Below are positions 10,670-23,200 of a DNA stretch of 64,000 nt, in pieces (positions within the stretch are counted from its first letter, which is position 1; each line of letters opens with the position of its first letter). The stretch is from NCBI RefSeq assembly GCF_003573695.1, contig NW_020621936.1:310001-374000 (forward strand), read 5' to 3'. This stretch comes from Papaver somniferum. Lineage: Eukaryota > Streptophyta > Magnoliopsida > Ranunculales > Papaveraceae. A program made the translations under genes and the position numbers. The notes below the pieces were generated by a model that did not search any database, was not told the DNA's origin, and saw only the letters and a list, made by a program, of their open reading frames with translations.

Positions 10670-12411
10670 TATTATAATAGCCAATACAATGAGTATCCGA
10701 CTGAGCAGCTTGGACATTATCCTTTTTATGACCACAGTGTGAATATTGATTGGGAACGCGAAACTTTTGAAGGTTATGGTCCATACCATTGTGAGCCCAA
10801 TTACTATCCATATACCCACAGGTCATACGAGCAAAACAATCCTTCTATTTCTCTAGAAGATTCTCTCAAGAGTTTCAATGAGTCAACACGGAAGTTATTT
10901 ATGAAAGAGACTTATAATATTCTTCTCCCAGAAGAGTCCGTAGAGCGGTCAACTAAGTTATCTCTAGAAGAGACCCTCAAGCAATTTACTGAGAATACAA
11001 ATAGGATTGTGGAAAAACTTGCTCAGGATAGTCTTAATTTCCAGTGTAGTTTTCCCAATACCACCCTCGAAAATAAGGATAGTTTTTATTCACATAATCA
11101 AGATGACGAGGTTAGAGTTGGTAACACTACTTGTTTTGATAAGGTTCGATCATTTTCATGTTATTATAGTGATGATTATGATGAGGATAGTATTGATGAA
11201 GAAAATGAAATATGTAGGCATAGTGATCAGGAATTTGTTACTCCGATTGAGCTTTATAATGATAGTGTTGTTTCTAGTACAAATCCAAATAATTTTAATA
11301 ATTATTCACCTATTCAAAAGGATGAGGATTTGACTAGAGATACCACCGTTTTAGACGATGTAGTTCATGATCCTTTAGCCTGCAGTATGTTGGATAATCC
11401 ATTATTAGATGTTCCTATTAGTGAATCAGAGGAGGTAACTATGATTAAAACCTTAGTTGATGAGCCTTTATATGAAACTTTCTCTGATAATCCTTTATAT
11501 GATTGTGATGATGGTTTAGAGGAAAGAGTTTACCCTGAGAATACTGTTTTAGAATCTAGCGATTTAGAAACACTAGTCTTAGAAGATGATAAACTCGTAT
11601 AAATGAGTGAGGATGAACCCAACTTAGAAGAATCTATTGACCATTTCCAGGAATCTGATGACCTATAAATTAGGGAAGTTGTGACTAGTTTTTCTAGATA
11701 CACGGAAAACTCTAAGTTTGGGGGTGATTATCATTCTCCGTGTGCTTTAACTCTTAGAAAGTACCCTCATGTAGGACTTGACATTTGTGCCTCAACCATC
11801 TTACAAGATTATCTTCATACACGTTTTCTCGAACCTAATGATGTCCAGAAAGAGGCTCAGTTGTTAGAAACCCATCCTCTGGTACCAAGATTAACTTTGT
11901 TTAACCCAGGCTATGATACCAAGATTGACATTGTTTTCCCACCAAAAACTTTTCAACCAATTGTGGGAACTTATGATTTTCAGATGTGTCGGTTATTAAG
12001 TTTTGAGACTAAACCTAATTACTTTAGGATATTAGGGTCAACACATTTTCTTAAGGAAGACCACCTCTTTCATTGTGGTCAGCTGTGTGGGTCAAATCTG
12101 ATTGACTTAGAGGATCCCAGTTATTCAGGCTTTTGTTATGCACTTCTAAGTTCTTACTTGAGTATTTCCAGACTCTTCAGCCTGATCTTCAGAATGCCTT
12201 TGAGGAAATCCATTCCAGGAAAACTTGTTATTTAGACCCTTTTATAGAGCCTGAACCTGAACCTGAACCACAACTAGATGTAGTTGTCTTAAGCAAGGGT
12301 ATGTTCGGTATTTTCTTGGTCTGTTGCACTTTCCTCTTCTTGTGGGTAACACTTTTTGATCCAGATGACCCACAGTTATTCCGGCTACTTCTATATGATT
12401 CTATGAGGTGA
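10670..12411 (+). pseudogene. E1 long ORF: acidic N-terminal part, unknown middle, C-terminal membrane segment
   Basis: The frame opens after a TGA at 10667-10669 and runs in one frame through TAA at 11600-11602 and TAA at 11666-11668 to about 12130, where a frame change leads to the last part ending at 12411. Without these three lesions it would encode roughly 580 residues. The first ATG is not obvious; GTG at 10739 is only a formal start. Two related segments (SLEDSLKSFNESTRKL and SLEETLKQFTENTNRI) precede a strongly acidic stretch. The middle part has several Cys and aromatic residues. The last 90 residues contain an EPEPEPEP stretch and a hydrophobic segment (about 12300-12350) typical of a transmembrane helix, then a DPDDPQLFRLLLYD tail. 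The position before the 3' LTR and the membrane segment fit an env-like protein, but there is no recognisable catalytic domain and I cannot assign a family. Confidence 0.55.
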
Positions 12412-12588
12412 CTAATTCTTCCAATGTCTGGCTGAAGACTTTAAACTTAGCACTTCTTGGGAGGTAACCCAATATTCTTGCGACACGGTAATATGTTTCC
12501 TTATCTCTTTTGCTTCAAGTGGTAACAATTTCTCCTTGTTCATGCTTTTAATTTTATCTTTAGAACATTGAGGACAATGTTAGATTTA

Positions 12589-12604
12589 AGTTTGGGGGTG
12601 GGGA
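12589..12604 (+). other. First AAGTTTGGGGGT purine tract in E1
   Basis: TAAGTTTGGGGGTGGG lies about 180 bases after the ORF end and 1.2 kb before the 3' LTR. It duplicates the tract next to the LTR and could be a second, internal plus-strand primer. Confidence 0.5.
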
Positions 12605-13439
12605 AGAACTTTTTAGTTGCACTTTTGAAACTTCTAGCGTCACATGGTATCCGGTTAGCTAAGTTTACATACTGTTTCTCACCGAAAAGATAGAAATTGG
12701 AATGCTAGGGGTAACAACCTTTTGAGACATTAGAGAAAAAGACATTGAGAGCCTTGAAATTCAGGAGAGAACTTGTTCCTTTTAGAGGGTAACCGTGATA
12801 GACCTAACCATACATGATGGAAAGGCAAGTAGGTCAGGAAATGCCAGAAAGACAAAGCAACCTCACAATGTAGTCTTAGTTACTGGATTGCGACTCTCTC
12901 TCAGTAGAAACTTATCATCATCAACAAGAGGAGCGACATCAAAATCTATGAAGAAAGTTGAAGACGTTTTAGGTTTAGAAGCAACAATAGAAGAGAATAA
13001 TTCAAAAATCAAGGTTGAAGTTATAAGAGCAAATGATATAAGTTGTTAGAATCCATGATACCAAGACATCACCAGTTGCGAAGATCCAAGTTTTGAAAGT
13101 CCTTCTCTCATGGCCATGTAAATTGTTGTCTTGTAATTTTTGTTTCCAAAAAAAAAAAAAAAAAATGAAATATGAAAAAAAATCATCGTTACGTTTTGTT
13201 CAATAAGGCCAAAGGGAAGTAGAAATTTATAAGTCAAGGAAGAAATCAAAGAGAAGAGTTAATTGTCAAGGTTCTATGAGGTTCGATAGTTTATCATCAA
13301 CAGTTCAAGACCGAAGAAGACGTTGTTTCTACTGAGCACTATGAGAGAGTCGAAGAAAGATACATTTGGTTGCTTTGTTAGTCTACTTTCAATCTGGTAC
13401 AAGATCTTTCTAGCACTGGTTTAACTCATTACACGTAAT

Positions 13440-13590
13440 TAGTCCAGCTGTGTAGCAGATGTCCCTCTCATTTTTATCTCTCTCCTAATCTTATCCAGCT
13501 GTAAAGCAGCGGACGCATTTTACAATGTTTATCTAGCTGTGTAGCGGATATCTCTTTATCTAGCAGTGTTGCGGATGTGTCTCCCCTTTT
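13440..13590 (+). repeat. Degenerate tandem repeat in the E1 3' untranslated region
   Basis: About four units with the core (T/C)C(C/T)AGCTGTGTAGCGGA followed by T/C-rich spacers of uneven length (starting near 13443, 13494, 13531 and 13558). Such arrays before the 3' LTR are known in other plant Ty3/gypsy elements. Confidence 0.6.
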
Positions 13591-13795
13591 CTTCAGTCAG
13601 CTTTAGAGTTGACACCTTTAATTTCTCTGGCATTCTAGTTACTTGGAGATAGGTTGAGAATATGTATGTCCTCATAGATCTTTGGATACTTGTGACCAAT
13701 TATAAGTAATGATTTTGTGGGTACACCTCTGGTAAACCTTCCCGAGATTAACTCGGTTTTATTTTTTAGTTTTGCTCGAGGACTAGCAAATAATA

Positions 13796-13809
13796 AGTTT
13801 GGGGGTATT
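13796..13809 (+). other. E1 polypurine tract beside the 3' LTR
   Basis: AGTTTGGGGGTATT ends directly at the TG of the 3' LTR, the position expected for the plus-strand primer. Confidence 0.65.
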
Positions 13810-15386
13810 TGATAGACGCATTTATGTGTCTATTTTGTTCTCAATGTTTTGTATTGTTAGACTCGATTAAATACTTATTGTGTTATTTTATGTTTTTGTA
13901 GATGTTTTTGGAAAAATAAGCTCTTGCGGCGAAATTGGCTCGAAAAGTAGTGTTTTACACCCCAGGATAGAGACTAAAAACACCCCACAAATGCGCCGGA
14001 GGAACCCAGAAAAATGCTGGAAACACCCCAGAAAAATTACTTAAGGCACCCCAAAGGACGTGTTATTCGGACTCCAGCAACGGATAAGGGGCGACCACTG
14101 GATAAGGGGTGACCTTCTTCACAAATTCAAAAAATATTTTAGCGGGAAAATATTTCTTTTCACAGGCAGATTTTTTGATCGGATTTTGGAGGAGCTTTTT
14201 GTGCGATTCAATTGCTGAAACTTCATGGGTAGATGTGATATGTCATAGAAAAACTGGTATGGGTGTTTTTTCGATCAAATTTGGCTGGATAACTTGGTTT
14301 AATCCAAACAGTGAGTTGGAGGATAAACACAAACTTACACGAGTTTAAACGTGTACTGCTCGTGATTGGAAGAATTAATCAATATTCTGGAACGTGAAGA
14401 AGGTATAAAAGGAAAGAAACACAGCTGAGAACGCGTGAAAATCATAAAACAGGGAAAAAAAATCTAGCCAAAAATATTTTTTATCACCCGAGTAAAGAGA
14501 GGATTATCTCGAGTTATGGAGGAGATTTCTTGTGCTGTAGGTGTATAAAAAGGGTCTTGAGTTATCATAGAAGGGGTGTCGAGAGTTTGGGGGGCTGAGG
14601 AGAGCCAGAGAAGAAGAAAAAAATCAAGTTTCAGAAACCTCCATTGCTGCTGCTGCACCAAGAACACGAAGAACATAAGACCCACACTGAGCAGTCTTAT
14701 TTTTCTACAGTTTCAGAGACTGTCGCTAGACAGTCTTATTTTGCTACAGTTTCAGCGACTGTCGCAGGACAGTCTTATTTTTTTACAGTGACAGCCGAGG
14801 GTCGTAGTTCTCTGATTTGTAACAAATATAATTGTTACAAACCCGGTTTTGAATTATTTCTCCCTTTTCATCATTTGTAAACCCATCTTTGAGCATAAAT
14901 GAAATCAACTTTTGAGCGTGTTTCCAACATGATGAGAGGCTAATTTCTCCCACAACCAAGGCAGTGAGGAAGCTATTTACGCATGAATAATTGGTAATCA
15001 TTTATTATCTCTAATTTATAATTTAAAATTTACTCAATCACTGCTTTTGCAGAGTTTTTAATTGTTTGCAAAAATTTTCTTCATTAGTTGTGATTCAATT
15101 AGATAGGTTATGCTTTGTTTAGATAATCTATGCTTAGGGGATACAATTAATTTTTGAGAATTTTCCAGATTATTTGTGAATTAAGAAATAAGAGTCTTAA
15201 AAGATAATTAGAGTTTTGAAATATGTATCATTCAATTTTGCGTCATAGTGGAATCTAGTGTCTTGGTTACCTCTCGCCCACTTTGTTAATATTTTTGTAT
15301 ATAATTTTATTAAATCTTTAAATTTAATCTTCACAAGTCCGAGAGTTTGAACCTCATTACTACAACATTATTCAAAAATAATATCA
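13810..15386 (+). repeat. E1 3' LTR (1577 bp)
   Basis: Same sequence as the 5' LTR with scattered substitutions and one extra 39-bp unit around 14694-14790. TATA candidate at 14544-14552. It is followed directly by the GATAG target duplication. Confidence 0.93.
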
Positions 15387-17959
15387 GATAGAAAGAGGAG
15401 AGGAATTTGATTTTTGGTTTTGGAATTGAAATTAATTAAGGGTTGTTAAGGTTTAATAGGATTTTATGTTTTATTATTAGGAAAAGGTATTATAGTATTT
15501 TCACTCTCCTTTGGCACCCCCTGTATAATATAGGAGAATGTCATGATTTACTTAAACCATAGAAGCCAACATTTTTTTTATCTAGATATACAGAGAGAGA
15601 ATGCGAGATAACAACAGAAAGATGTGGTACATGGTGATACTGATTGAATCGCAGATAATTGGTAGATCGAACAAGAGTTAGCTATTTTGGGTAATGATTC
15701 CCAATCAGTTTTAAAAGGTGATTTTTAGTGTTTTTTATTATTTGATAAATAACAAGAATTAGTTGTATAAAATATTTGGATTATTTTGTTAATTCGGAAA
15801 GTTACTACAAAGGATTGGTTAGTATATCTTGATATATGAAATTCGACTTTGTGTTTGTGAAGTTTTTGTTAAGACTTGCATGGTCAAAATGGTTATTAAA
15901 TATGGATAATAGTAATTAGTTACTATGTTCTTGATTCCAATTGGTAGATGTATGGTTTTAATTTGGTTCCAAAACACACTTAGTAATCTTAATGATGATT
16001 ATAAATTCCCGTATCAGTTGTATCTAACTTTTAAGCAGACATTTACAATGGAATTAGTGATGATTATTTGTCGCAGTCTTTCTCATGCGCATAAATAGGT
16101 TCAGTGCAAAGCGTAAACATGAAAACTGGTGCTAATAATCATATGGATAAACATAAATTTAAATAGATTAGCGGTGTACTTTTGGTAATTTGATTGTATA
16201 GTTTTTCTTAATTTGAATGATGGAAACATCCACAATTAACTTGTTCAACTGGACGTAACAACTAGCAACTTTGATTATACATAGAGATTTCACTATATAT
16301 ATATATATATATAACAACTTTGACTATAAATGCATCAAATGTATATTTTATATGGAATTAGACTACTAGTTTTTATTGAAAACATGACCGTACCAATGGT
16401 CACTAGTGAAATGAGTTTAGGTAACCCATCAAAACGTCTGGCTTGCTACTGAGTTAGATTAGGAAAATCAATTAGGCGAGTAATCAAAGTTTAACCAGTT
16501 TGGATAGTGAACCGATTCTATCTCAACTTAGTTAGATAGCTACGGTTGCATGTAACTCTATTTGTGGTTACTTCCCCTGTGACCCTTTGAACATTTTTTC
16601 TTCTTCTTTGCATTAGGTTGCGCCTAGTGGCTACTCTTAGAGTGTTTGTGTTATGTCAACAATCAATACGAAAGTTGAAACCAATCGATTGAGGAATATA
16701 AGGTAGGCGTGGCTTGTCGTCAAACTCTTGTAACCTTCTTGTAATCATTTAGTTTCTTTTTAACTGCGAGCACGATACATCTTTACAACCTGTAAACATA
16801 TTTTATGTCTAATTGGATGGGTATGTTATGAGGTATGCATTATTTGGATTTTCCGAATGTTATATCTATTTTATGCTGATTGGGGTTTGGACTCAAATAT
16901 TTCTCCTGGACTCCCAATATTATCTTTTACATTTTCTTTTGATAATCCATTCGTATGTATATTATGCTTGATTAGAAAACCTTATAGACTTTGATCGGAG
17001 TTTCCTAAACCATGGGTAGATGGGCATTTACTGTAAATGGCGCTATTATTTGAGATTGAGTTATTCTAGTGTCGTCTTGTTTATTTAGAAGGGTGAGGTC
17101 AGGGTAACATATTTCTGGTTTGTTCCGGCGTCAATTCAGTGGAAATCTGTTGGTGGTCTTTTGTGGATACTGTTATTATGGATGCAATATATAAAGGGGT
17201 GGGGGTAAGAATGACTCTTCTCGCATGAATGTCCTATCTTCTATGCTTATTGATTTCTGGGTGAGTAATTTTTATATGTGTTTGTGTGCTTTCCCCGTGA
17301 GGAGTGTCTTTGGACTTCCCGTAGCTCCTTGCTAAGTTAAGTGGCATGGGGAGTGCAATATTATTATTCAACACGGGAAGTGTAAATGTTATTATAGCAC
17401 GGGGAGCGCAATATTATTACTTTTTTAGTTTATATCCTATTTTATGTCTTAAATAACATAGATGAGGCAATATTATAACCGAGGTATCCGGGGGATTCAT
17501 ATGCATGTTATGTATGCTTTATTGATCAATTACTGTGCTTTTAGAACTGCAAAGCATGTTAGTGATTACTTGAGAGTTCTGTGTTTCCACTGAGCAACCC
17601 TTCAGGGTGATGTGCTAACTCAATTCCCACTTTCAGTTTCAGAGATATCAAATTGCTCGCGAGAATGATTTTTCAGGATTTTGAAAGATTAGAGCTAGGA
17701 TTGGAGTTTGTTCGTGGGTCAAGTTTATGCCATGTCTATTTTTTGATTATATTTTATTTGATAATTCATTATACTATTATATGTATCATTTAAGAGGAGT
17801 TCTTGTATATATTTCAAATAGGGTTTAAATTTGGGTTAATCTTTGTATAAAATCTCTAATTTAGGTTTGAGTTAGATCCTCAATGCCTCAAAATATAGAT
17901 TGGTCTCTTAGATTTTAAGTATCTGTATTTTGGGGTGTTACAGAACGTCTACAATACCC
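15387..17959. other. Repeat-derived sequence without a recognisable gene
   Basis: There are no long open frames. A (TA)n run sits at about 16297-16313. Three imperfect copies of a CACGGGGAGTGCAATATTATTA unit lie at 17343-17420. The segment ending GGGGTGTTACA at 17931-17941 looks like a Ty3/gypsy LTR end, but no matching start was found. Confidence 0.5.
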
Positions 17960-18552
17960 CCTTTATTTATCAGGTTTTGCAATAAGTTTTTCAAGTAGCG
18001 GTAGTCGTCAATGGTGTTCCTGAAGTGACTATGGAATAACGATATATTAAACTAGTGTCTGTAATGGCTTAATAAAGTGTGTTGCTCAAAGATGGACGAG
18101 GTCGGGATTTTTTTTTGTGCAAGTACTCATTAACAAAATTTCTGGTGTTTTCCCTTTTTCGCATTAAATTGTTTTTTCTTTATTAAGAGTAACACAAGTA
18201 GTACATGATAAATCTATATAGTTTAAGCCCTCATTAATAGAGATGAAAAACAAGACTTGTTCTCATTGAATTCATATCTTGCAAGATAGATTGTAAGTTT
18301 CATACTTGTTAGAATTCGGATCCTCTTGATTTAGATATGACTAGATTGATCTTGGATATTGATTTTTGAGATCATTCAAGAACTCTTCTATACAATCAAG
18401 TTCACAGGATTTTAGTCTAAACATATTGATTATGGTACATACTTACTGCTCAAGGGTCTTCGCATTGCACCTCTTGCAATTGTATTCGGTTTTATCCATA
18501 CAGGTTTTCGAATGAAAAAGTTGGTAGTGTACTTGGTACCCTCTCCATTTCA
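17960..18552 (+). repeat. Truncated copia-type LTR (3' end)
   Basis: Aligns by eye with 30600-31102, including CTAGTGTCTGTA(A/G), the (C/A)TTAACAAAATTT(C/A)TGGTG block and the shared end TTGGTAGTGTACTTGGTACCC...TTTCA. No primer site follows, so it is a fragment or solo LTR end. Confidence 0.65.
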
Positions 18553-19349
18553 TGGAGTCCACTCGTTTAGTATTTTCATGTGTCTTTCCATTCTCTCCTC
18601 AAGCTACACTTTTTAATGCCAGCATCAAGACGTAAAAATATGAGTTGCAAGTCATTCTTCGATCCAAATGGAAGTCTTTGTTGGAGTCCGTAGAAATGTT
18701 CTTTTATGCATGTTCGCGTTCTGTTGCGTTGGACTCGTTTGGTGGTTTTCTTTGAGATTGCTGGATATATCGTTGTGTTCCTTTTTGCCTCACGACACGT
18801 CGAATCTAGCGTACATATGATTGACTTGTTTAATATAGTTTTTTGATTTTTTTTCTTATATAGTTCCTCTAATCTACTCTTATTCAGCTTTCTTTCATTC
18901 ATAACTTTCACATCATATTTATATTAGATTTCTCCCTTGTTGACTAATAATGAACGATTTTAGGTTCAGAAAACGAAACGAAGCCCCAACAATTAGTTTT
19001 GCTTATAGTTTTGCTTTGGGAGAACCGGAAACTCATTGTGCCTCACAAAAGAAACAACACAACTCCATGTCTCAGGCGGAGAATATCTCAAACCTTGGTT
19101 TGTCTCAAATGAAAATCTCATTAATCAGCTTACCCCTGTCGATTTTATAAGGTTACTATGCGATTTTTCGTGGGAAAATTTGATGCTTTCCTTCGACGCC
19201 AAATTGTAGCTGGTACTTACACAATACACCCAAACATAAAATAAACAAATGAAAAGAGAGAATTTTCATGTATTAGGATTTAACCCTTAGTTTTAGGGAT
19301 CAGAGAAACAAAACCTTCGTGATTTTGTCTTACAAGAGGAGTATATTAG
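18553..19349. other. No gene recognised
   Basis: Only short chance frames on both strands (for example 18576-18911 minus and 18950-19150 plus). None has a known motif. Confidence 0.5.
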
Positions 19350-19740
19350 TTTTTTTTTTTTTTTGAAATGGGAACCCCCTAATTTGGTAGGGGAACCTTA
19401 TTTAATTACGAAAACTATGATATTACAGTTCTTACATTGCGGATAAATTTTACCCAGTTTCTATCATCGAGTACAGTATTGGAGATAAAAGATGGGCGTG
19501 TGTTGTCCCAAATTCTTGTTGCCGATGTAGTAGGGTGTTGTTGTTGTTGCTCTTCCGCCTCGTTTGCTAGCTTATCCGCCACTTGGTTTGCTTTTCGATA
19601 ATCATGGGTTAGCTTGACTTGTGGTAATTCCTCCATTAGGATCCTGATCTCCTGTATCATTCCTTGTAGGTACCACGGGTTGTCATCACTTTGGTTCTGG
19701 ATCAGTTGTATGATAGTGTTCACATATTTTAAATAATTTT
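19350..19740 (-). pseudogene. 5'-truncated LINE: RNase H-like C-terminus and poly(A) tail
   Basis: The minus-strand frame 19723-19415 ends in the region DYRKANQVADKLANEAEE, the typical C-terminal part of the RNase H-like domain that closes ORF2 of many plant LINEs. After the stop the minus strand runs through a short 3' untranslated region to a run of about 15-16 A (plus-strand T run near 19350-19364). This is the usual product of incomplete target-primed reverse transcription. No clear target duplication was found. Confidence 0.7.
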
Positions 19741-20247
19741 AATTAAGATATGTTTAGTATAAAATCTGACGAAAAATTTGAATAGAATCCAGTAATCCGT
19801 GACATTCACAATCAAAACAGGAAAAAAATATCTGCCAAAATTTCCTCGGATATCCTGGTTAATGATGCTGCATGACTCCATAATCCATGCATCTTAAGCC
19901 AAACAATTAACCTAATCATCCATTTCCCCTTATGACCTTTGAATAAACACCAACCACGACAAATTAATTCTAATCCACCCGTTAGCCTGAAATCTACGCA
20001 GCTTAAATACTCACGTGCCCACTCTTTCTCTCTCTCTAAAATTTGAAATTTCTGGATCCCCGAAGAAAAACCTACACCGCTATTTATTACCTCTCTCTCT
20101 TACTCTAGAGATTTCAAATCCACTCTTGCGTCGTCTCAACGCCGTAAAATAAACCCTATTTTTTCTGAATCTGTTTGAAAATCCCCAATTGCAAACCCTA
20201 ATTTTGAAAACTTAATTCCTTCTTCTCACAATCACAAGAAAGAAACA
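19741..20247 (+). promoter_or_regulatory. Promoter and 5' leader of the HIT4-like gene
   Basis: A G-box CACGTG is at 20012-20017. It is followed by CT-rich pyrimidine patches (about 20026-20036 and 20092-20106), which commonly act as TATA-less start regions in plants. Two telo-box motifs AAACCCTA are at 20151-20158 and 20193-20200, close to the ATG. Telo-boxes are frequent in genes expressed in dividing cells. No convincing TATA box was seen at the expected distance. Confidence 0.5.
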
Positions 20248-23200
20248 ATGGCGAGAAAAGCTAAGGCTGGAACTAAGAGAAAGGCGAACCAGAAAGAAGT
20301 TGAAGAAGAAATCCCTAAACAAGTTGAAGAAGAAGAAGCTGCAGAGGAGCAAGAAATTCCTAAAGAAGTTGAAGAGGAGAAAGAGGAAGAAGAAGTTCCT
20401 GAAGAAGAACAGCCAAAGAATAAGAAACAGAAGAAAGATGAGGTTGTTGAGAAGAAAAAACAACCAGCCAAAGGTAAAGGTAAAGCTGTTGCTACAAGAT
20501 CAACAGCAGCGACTACAAAAAAGGAAAGGAAACCTAGGGTTACTAAGCCTAAACTCAAAGAAGAACCTGAATACTTTGAGGATAAGCGGAATATGGTTTG
20601 CATTCTATCCCTATTTTGGCTTTTTTGTTGTGGTTTTAATTTCTGATATGTTTGATTCGATGAATGCGGTGTTTTTTTGAGATTTATATTGAATGAGTGC
20701 TCAGATTTGATTGAGGTTACTTTACTTCTGTTTCTGAATCAAAGAAAATTTCTGGTTTTCTACATTTCTGATTGAAAGTTAGGCGGTTTTGGTACTGTAT
20801 GTTATAAATATTATGTGTATTTTTTTTTTACATTTCTTATATAGGTTTAGTTTTCAATGTTCTAGGTTTGAGTTTAATGTTGTCATAATTAAAGATGTAA
20901 AATACACGGATGTGTATGTTAGGGTAGCAAGTTTTGAATTCGTTGACTAATTCTGTCATTGGGACAATTTTTTATTTTTTTTACAATGTTGTACTCTATG
21001 CAGTTTGGATCTTAATTGTGTTAGCTGATTTGTGTTTTGAATTTAACATTGCACTGGTGCTTGAATTTTTTCTACTGCATATATTAATCAATAAATTAAT
21101 TTTTATTTATTGTTTTCTATTTTGAATGCCTAACTGTTGTGGCTTGTAGTTTTATTTGCATTCTCTTTATATTTATTTATTTTGATTGTTGTGTTTTGCA
21201 GGAGGATCTATGGACCACTGCATTTCCAGTGGGCACTGAGGTTTGAATGAATTTTGTCTTTGTTGGATTTTTTTCTTAGTCTAAACTTTTGGTCTGTTGG
21301 AGGTTAAGCTTCTCTTGTCATTTTGTTTTCCATTTTCACAAAATACATGTTTGTTATTTGCAGTGGGATCAGATCGAAACTCTTTATGGCTTCAAATGGA
21401 GTTTCTCAAATCTGGAAGTGAGTTTTTATTCTCTTTTCATTACCTCTCATGGTTCTCTTCTTGGTGTAATGTGGATAAAAGGTACTAACAGGATTTTTTG
21501 ATGTGCAGAATGCTTTTGAAGAGGGTGGACTACTGTATGGAAAGAGAGTCTATATATTTGGATGTACAGAACGTAAGTGATATTATATGCTTGAGTCCTT
21601 GTAATTCTGCAGAGACAGAGTTACTTTTTTTTTCTTAGTGATGCTTTAACTTTCAGTCTGCAAAGCATTAAACAGAATAGTTGTCAATATGATATCTTTG
21701 CTTTTGTCTTTGCAGCTCAATTGCTCTCCGTGAACGGCGAGGGAAAACTAGTTTGTATACCTGTCATTGTTGCTGTAAGTTGCTAGTCAATGGTGTTTGC
21801 TTTTATCAATATACAATGCCATTTCTTTTTGTATTTGGAATTGGGTGTTATCCCAAAAGGGTTACAAACAATATATAACTGGACATGATGCTTTGATGAT
21901 GATTTGTCAAGTGGTCAAACATAGATGTATGGATACATATTATCACTTGTAAGTTATAGTCGAACACATGTATCAGTGTGGCAGATATTGTAATCATTCA
22001 CAAGACGCGCCAATTGTGAAGGCATTAACATTCTTCCTACTCAAGTTAATGATGTAATGACTTCTTTCCTTTTCCTTATGCTGAACAGATTGTTAATGAT
22101 TTCCCTCCTTCTGATAAGATCGGTATCAACTCGGTTCAACGGGAGGCAGAGGAAATTATCCCAATGAAACAAATGAAAATGGATTGGGTTCCTTACATCC
22201 CATTAGAAAAAAGGTACCTTCTGCAACATCAATGACTGATGCCTGAATCGTTGGTTTTTATCCAGTAGTTTCTTTGGATGTATTTGAATTTGTGCAGTGA
22301 CATGAGTTTTTCTTTCATCCCTAAATGGGTATCATATATTTGTATCGCATTGTTTTACAGGGGTAATCAAGTTGAGAGATTGAAATCTGATATCTTTATC
22401 TGGAGCTGTACACAGAGAAGGTATTGATTTAATTTGTTTGGATTGTTTTTCTTTCTAATAGTTTTCCGGATTACATTTGAGTAGTGTTAGTTGATAGTTG
22501 GCTACTTAGTGTAGGTTCTTTGTTTCATGCTAATCATTATATTCTCTTGCATTTTGTTTAATGCAGAGCTTCTCTGAGAACCCTGAAAGAGGATCATTTG
22601 AAGAAGTTTGAATATTGTCTACCTTGTGCGTGTTCTAAATCTCTACTGACATATTTATTCTTCTGTTCAATTCTGTCGCGTTCATGATTATATGTTATGT
22701 TATTCCCTCTCTCTAACAAGGGTACTTCATTTTGTAAAGTATGTTTGCGCACGCATACTGACCGTGGTGGGCATGGTAGTGTCTACAAAGAAGCATAAGA
22801 AAATGATTGTAACCATATAAGCTATACGAATCATTGTCCGACCACCTGTTCATAGCCCAAATTTGTCTCCTTTTACTTGGAGCAAGGTTGTTTTTTGATC
22901 TCCGCGGTCTAGTCCAACACTGCCTTATTAGAGCATGGTAGTGTCCACAAAGAAGCATAAGAAAATGAATATAACTATATAAGCTATATGAATCATTGTC
23001 CGACCACCTGTTCATAGCCCAAATTTGTCTCCTGTTACTTGGAGCAAGGTCGTTTTTTGATCTCCTCGGTCTAGTCCAACACTGCCTTATTAGGGTGTTT
23101 TGTTTTGAGATCACTGTGCCCAAAAATTTAACCCTAATATAATTGTGTAGAAGCAATTAGGGTGCCTCTTTTTTCTTGATAAATTTACCTGTAGTATAAT

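Larger units (their letters stand above)
8051..15386 (+). mobile_element. E1: complete non-autonomous LTR retrotransposon (7336 bp)
   Basis: Two LTRs (8051-9587 and 13810-15386) with TGATAGACGC...ATATCA ends flank a 4.2-kb interior. The element is bracketed by an exact 5-bp target duplication, GATAG at 8046-8050 and 15387-15391. Inside are a primer site at about 9591, a GC-rich leader, one long but interrupted reading frame (10670-12411) and a purine tract before the 3' LTR. There is no Gag zinc knuckle, protease, RT, RNase H or integrase. The primer sequence TGGTGCCGCCGAC and the AAGTTTGGGGGT tracts recall Athila-type Ty3/gypsy elements (inference). The LTRs differ by only a few percent by eye, suggesting a fairly recent insertion. 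Confidence 0.9.

Noticed and set aside
17931..17941. GGGGTGTTACA as the end of a Ty3/gypsy LTR
   Set aside because: No matching LTR start, primer site or target duplication was found, so it is only mentioned as a possibility.
20212..20603. Phe/Leu/Ser-rich ORFs on the minus strand over HIT4 exon 1
   Set aside because: They are the complement of the Lys/Glu-rich coding sequence on the plus strand.
22713..23156. 147-residue minus-strand ORF with two repeats
   Set aside because: It lies in intron 8 of HIT4 and results from the 162-bp duplication.
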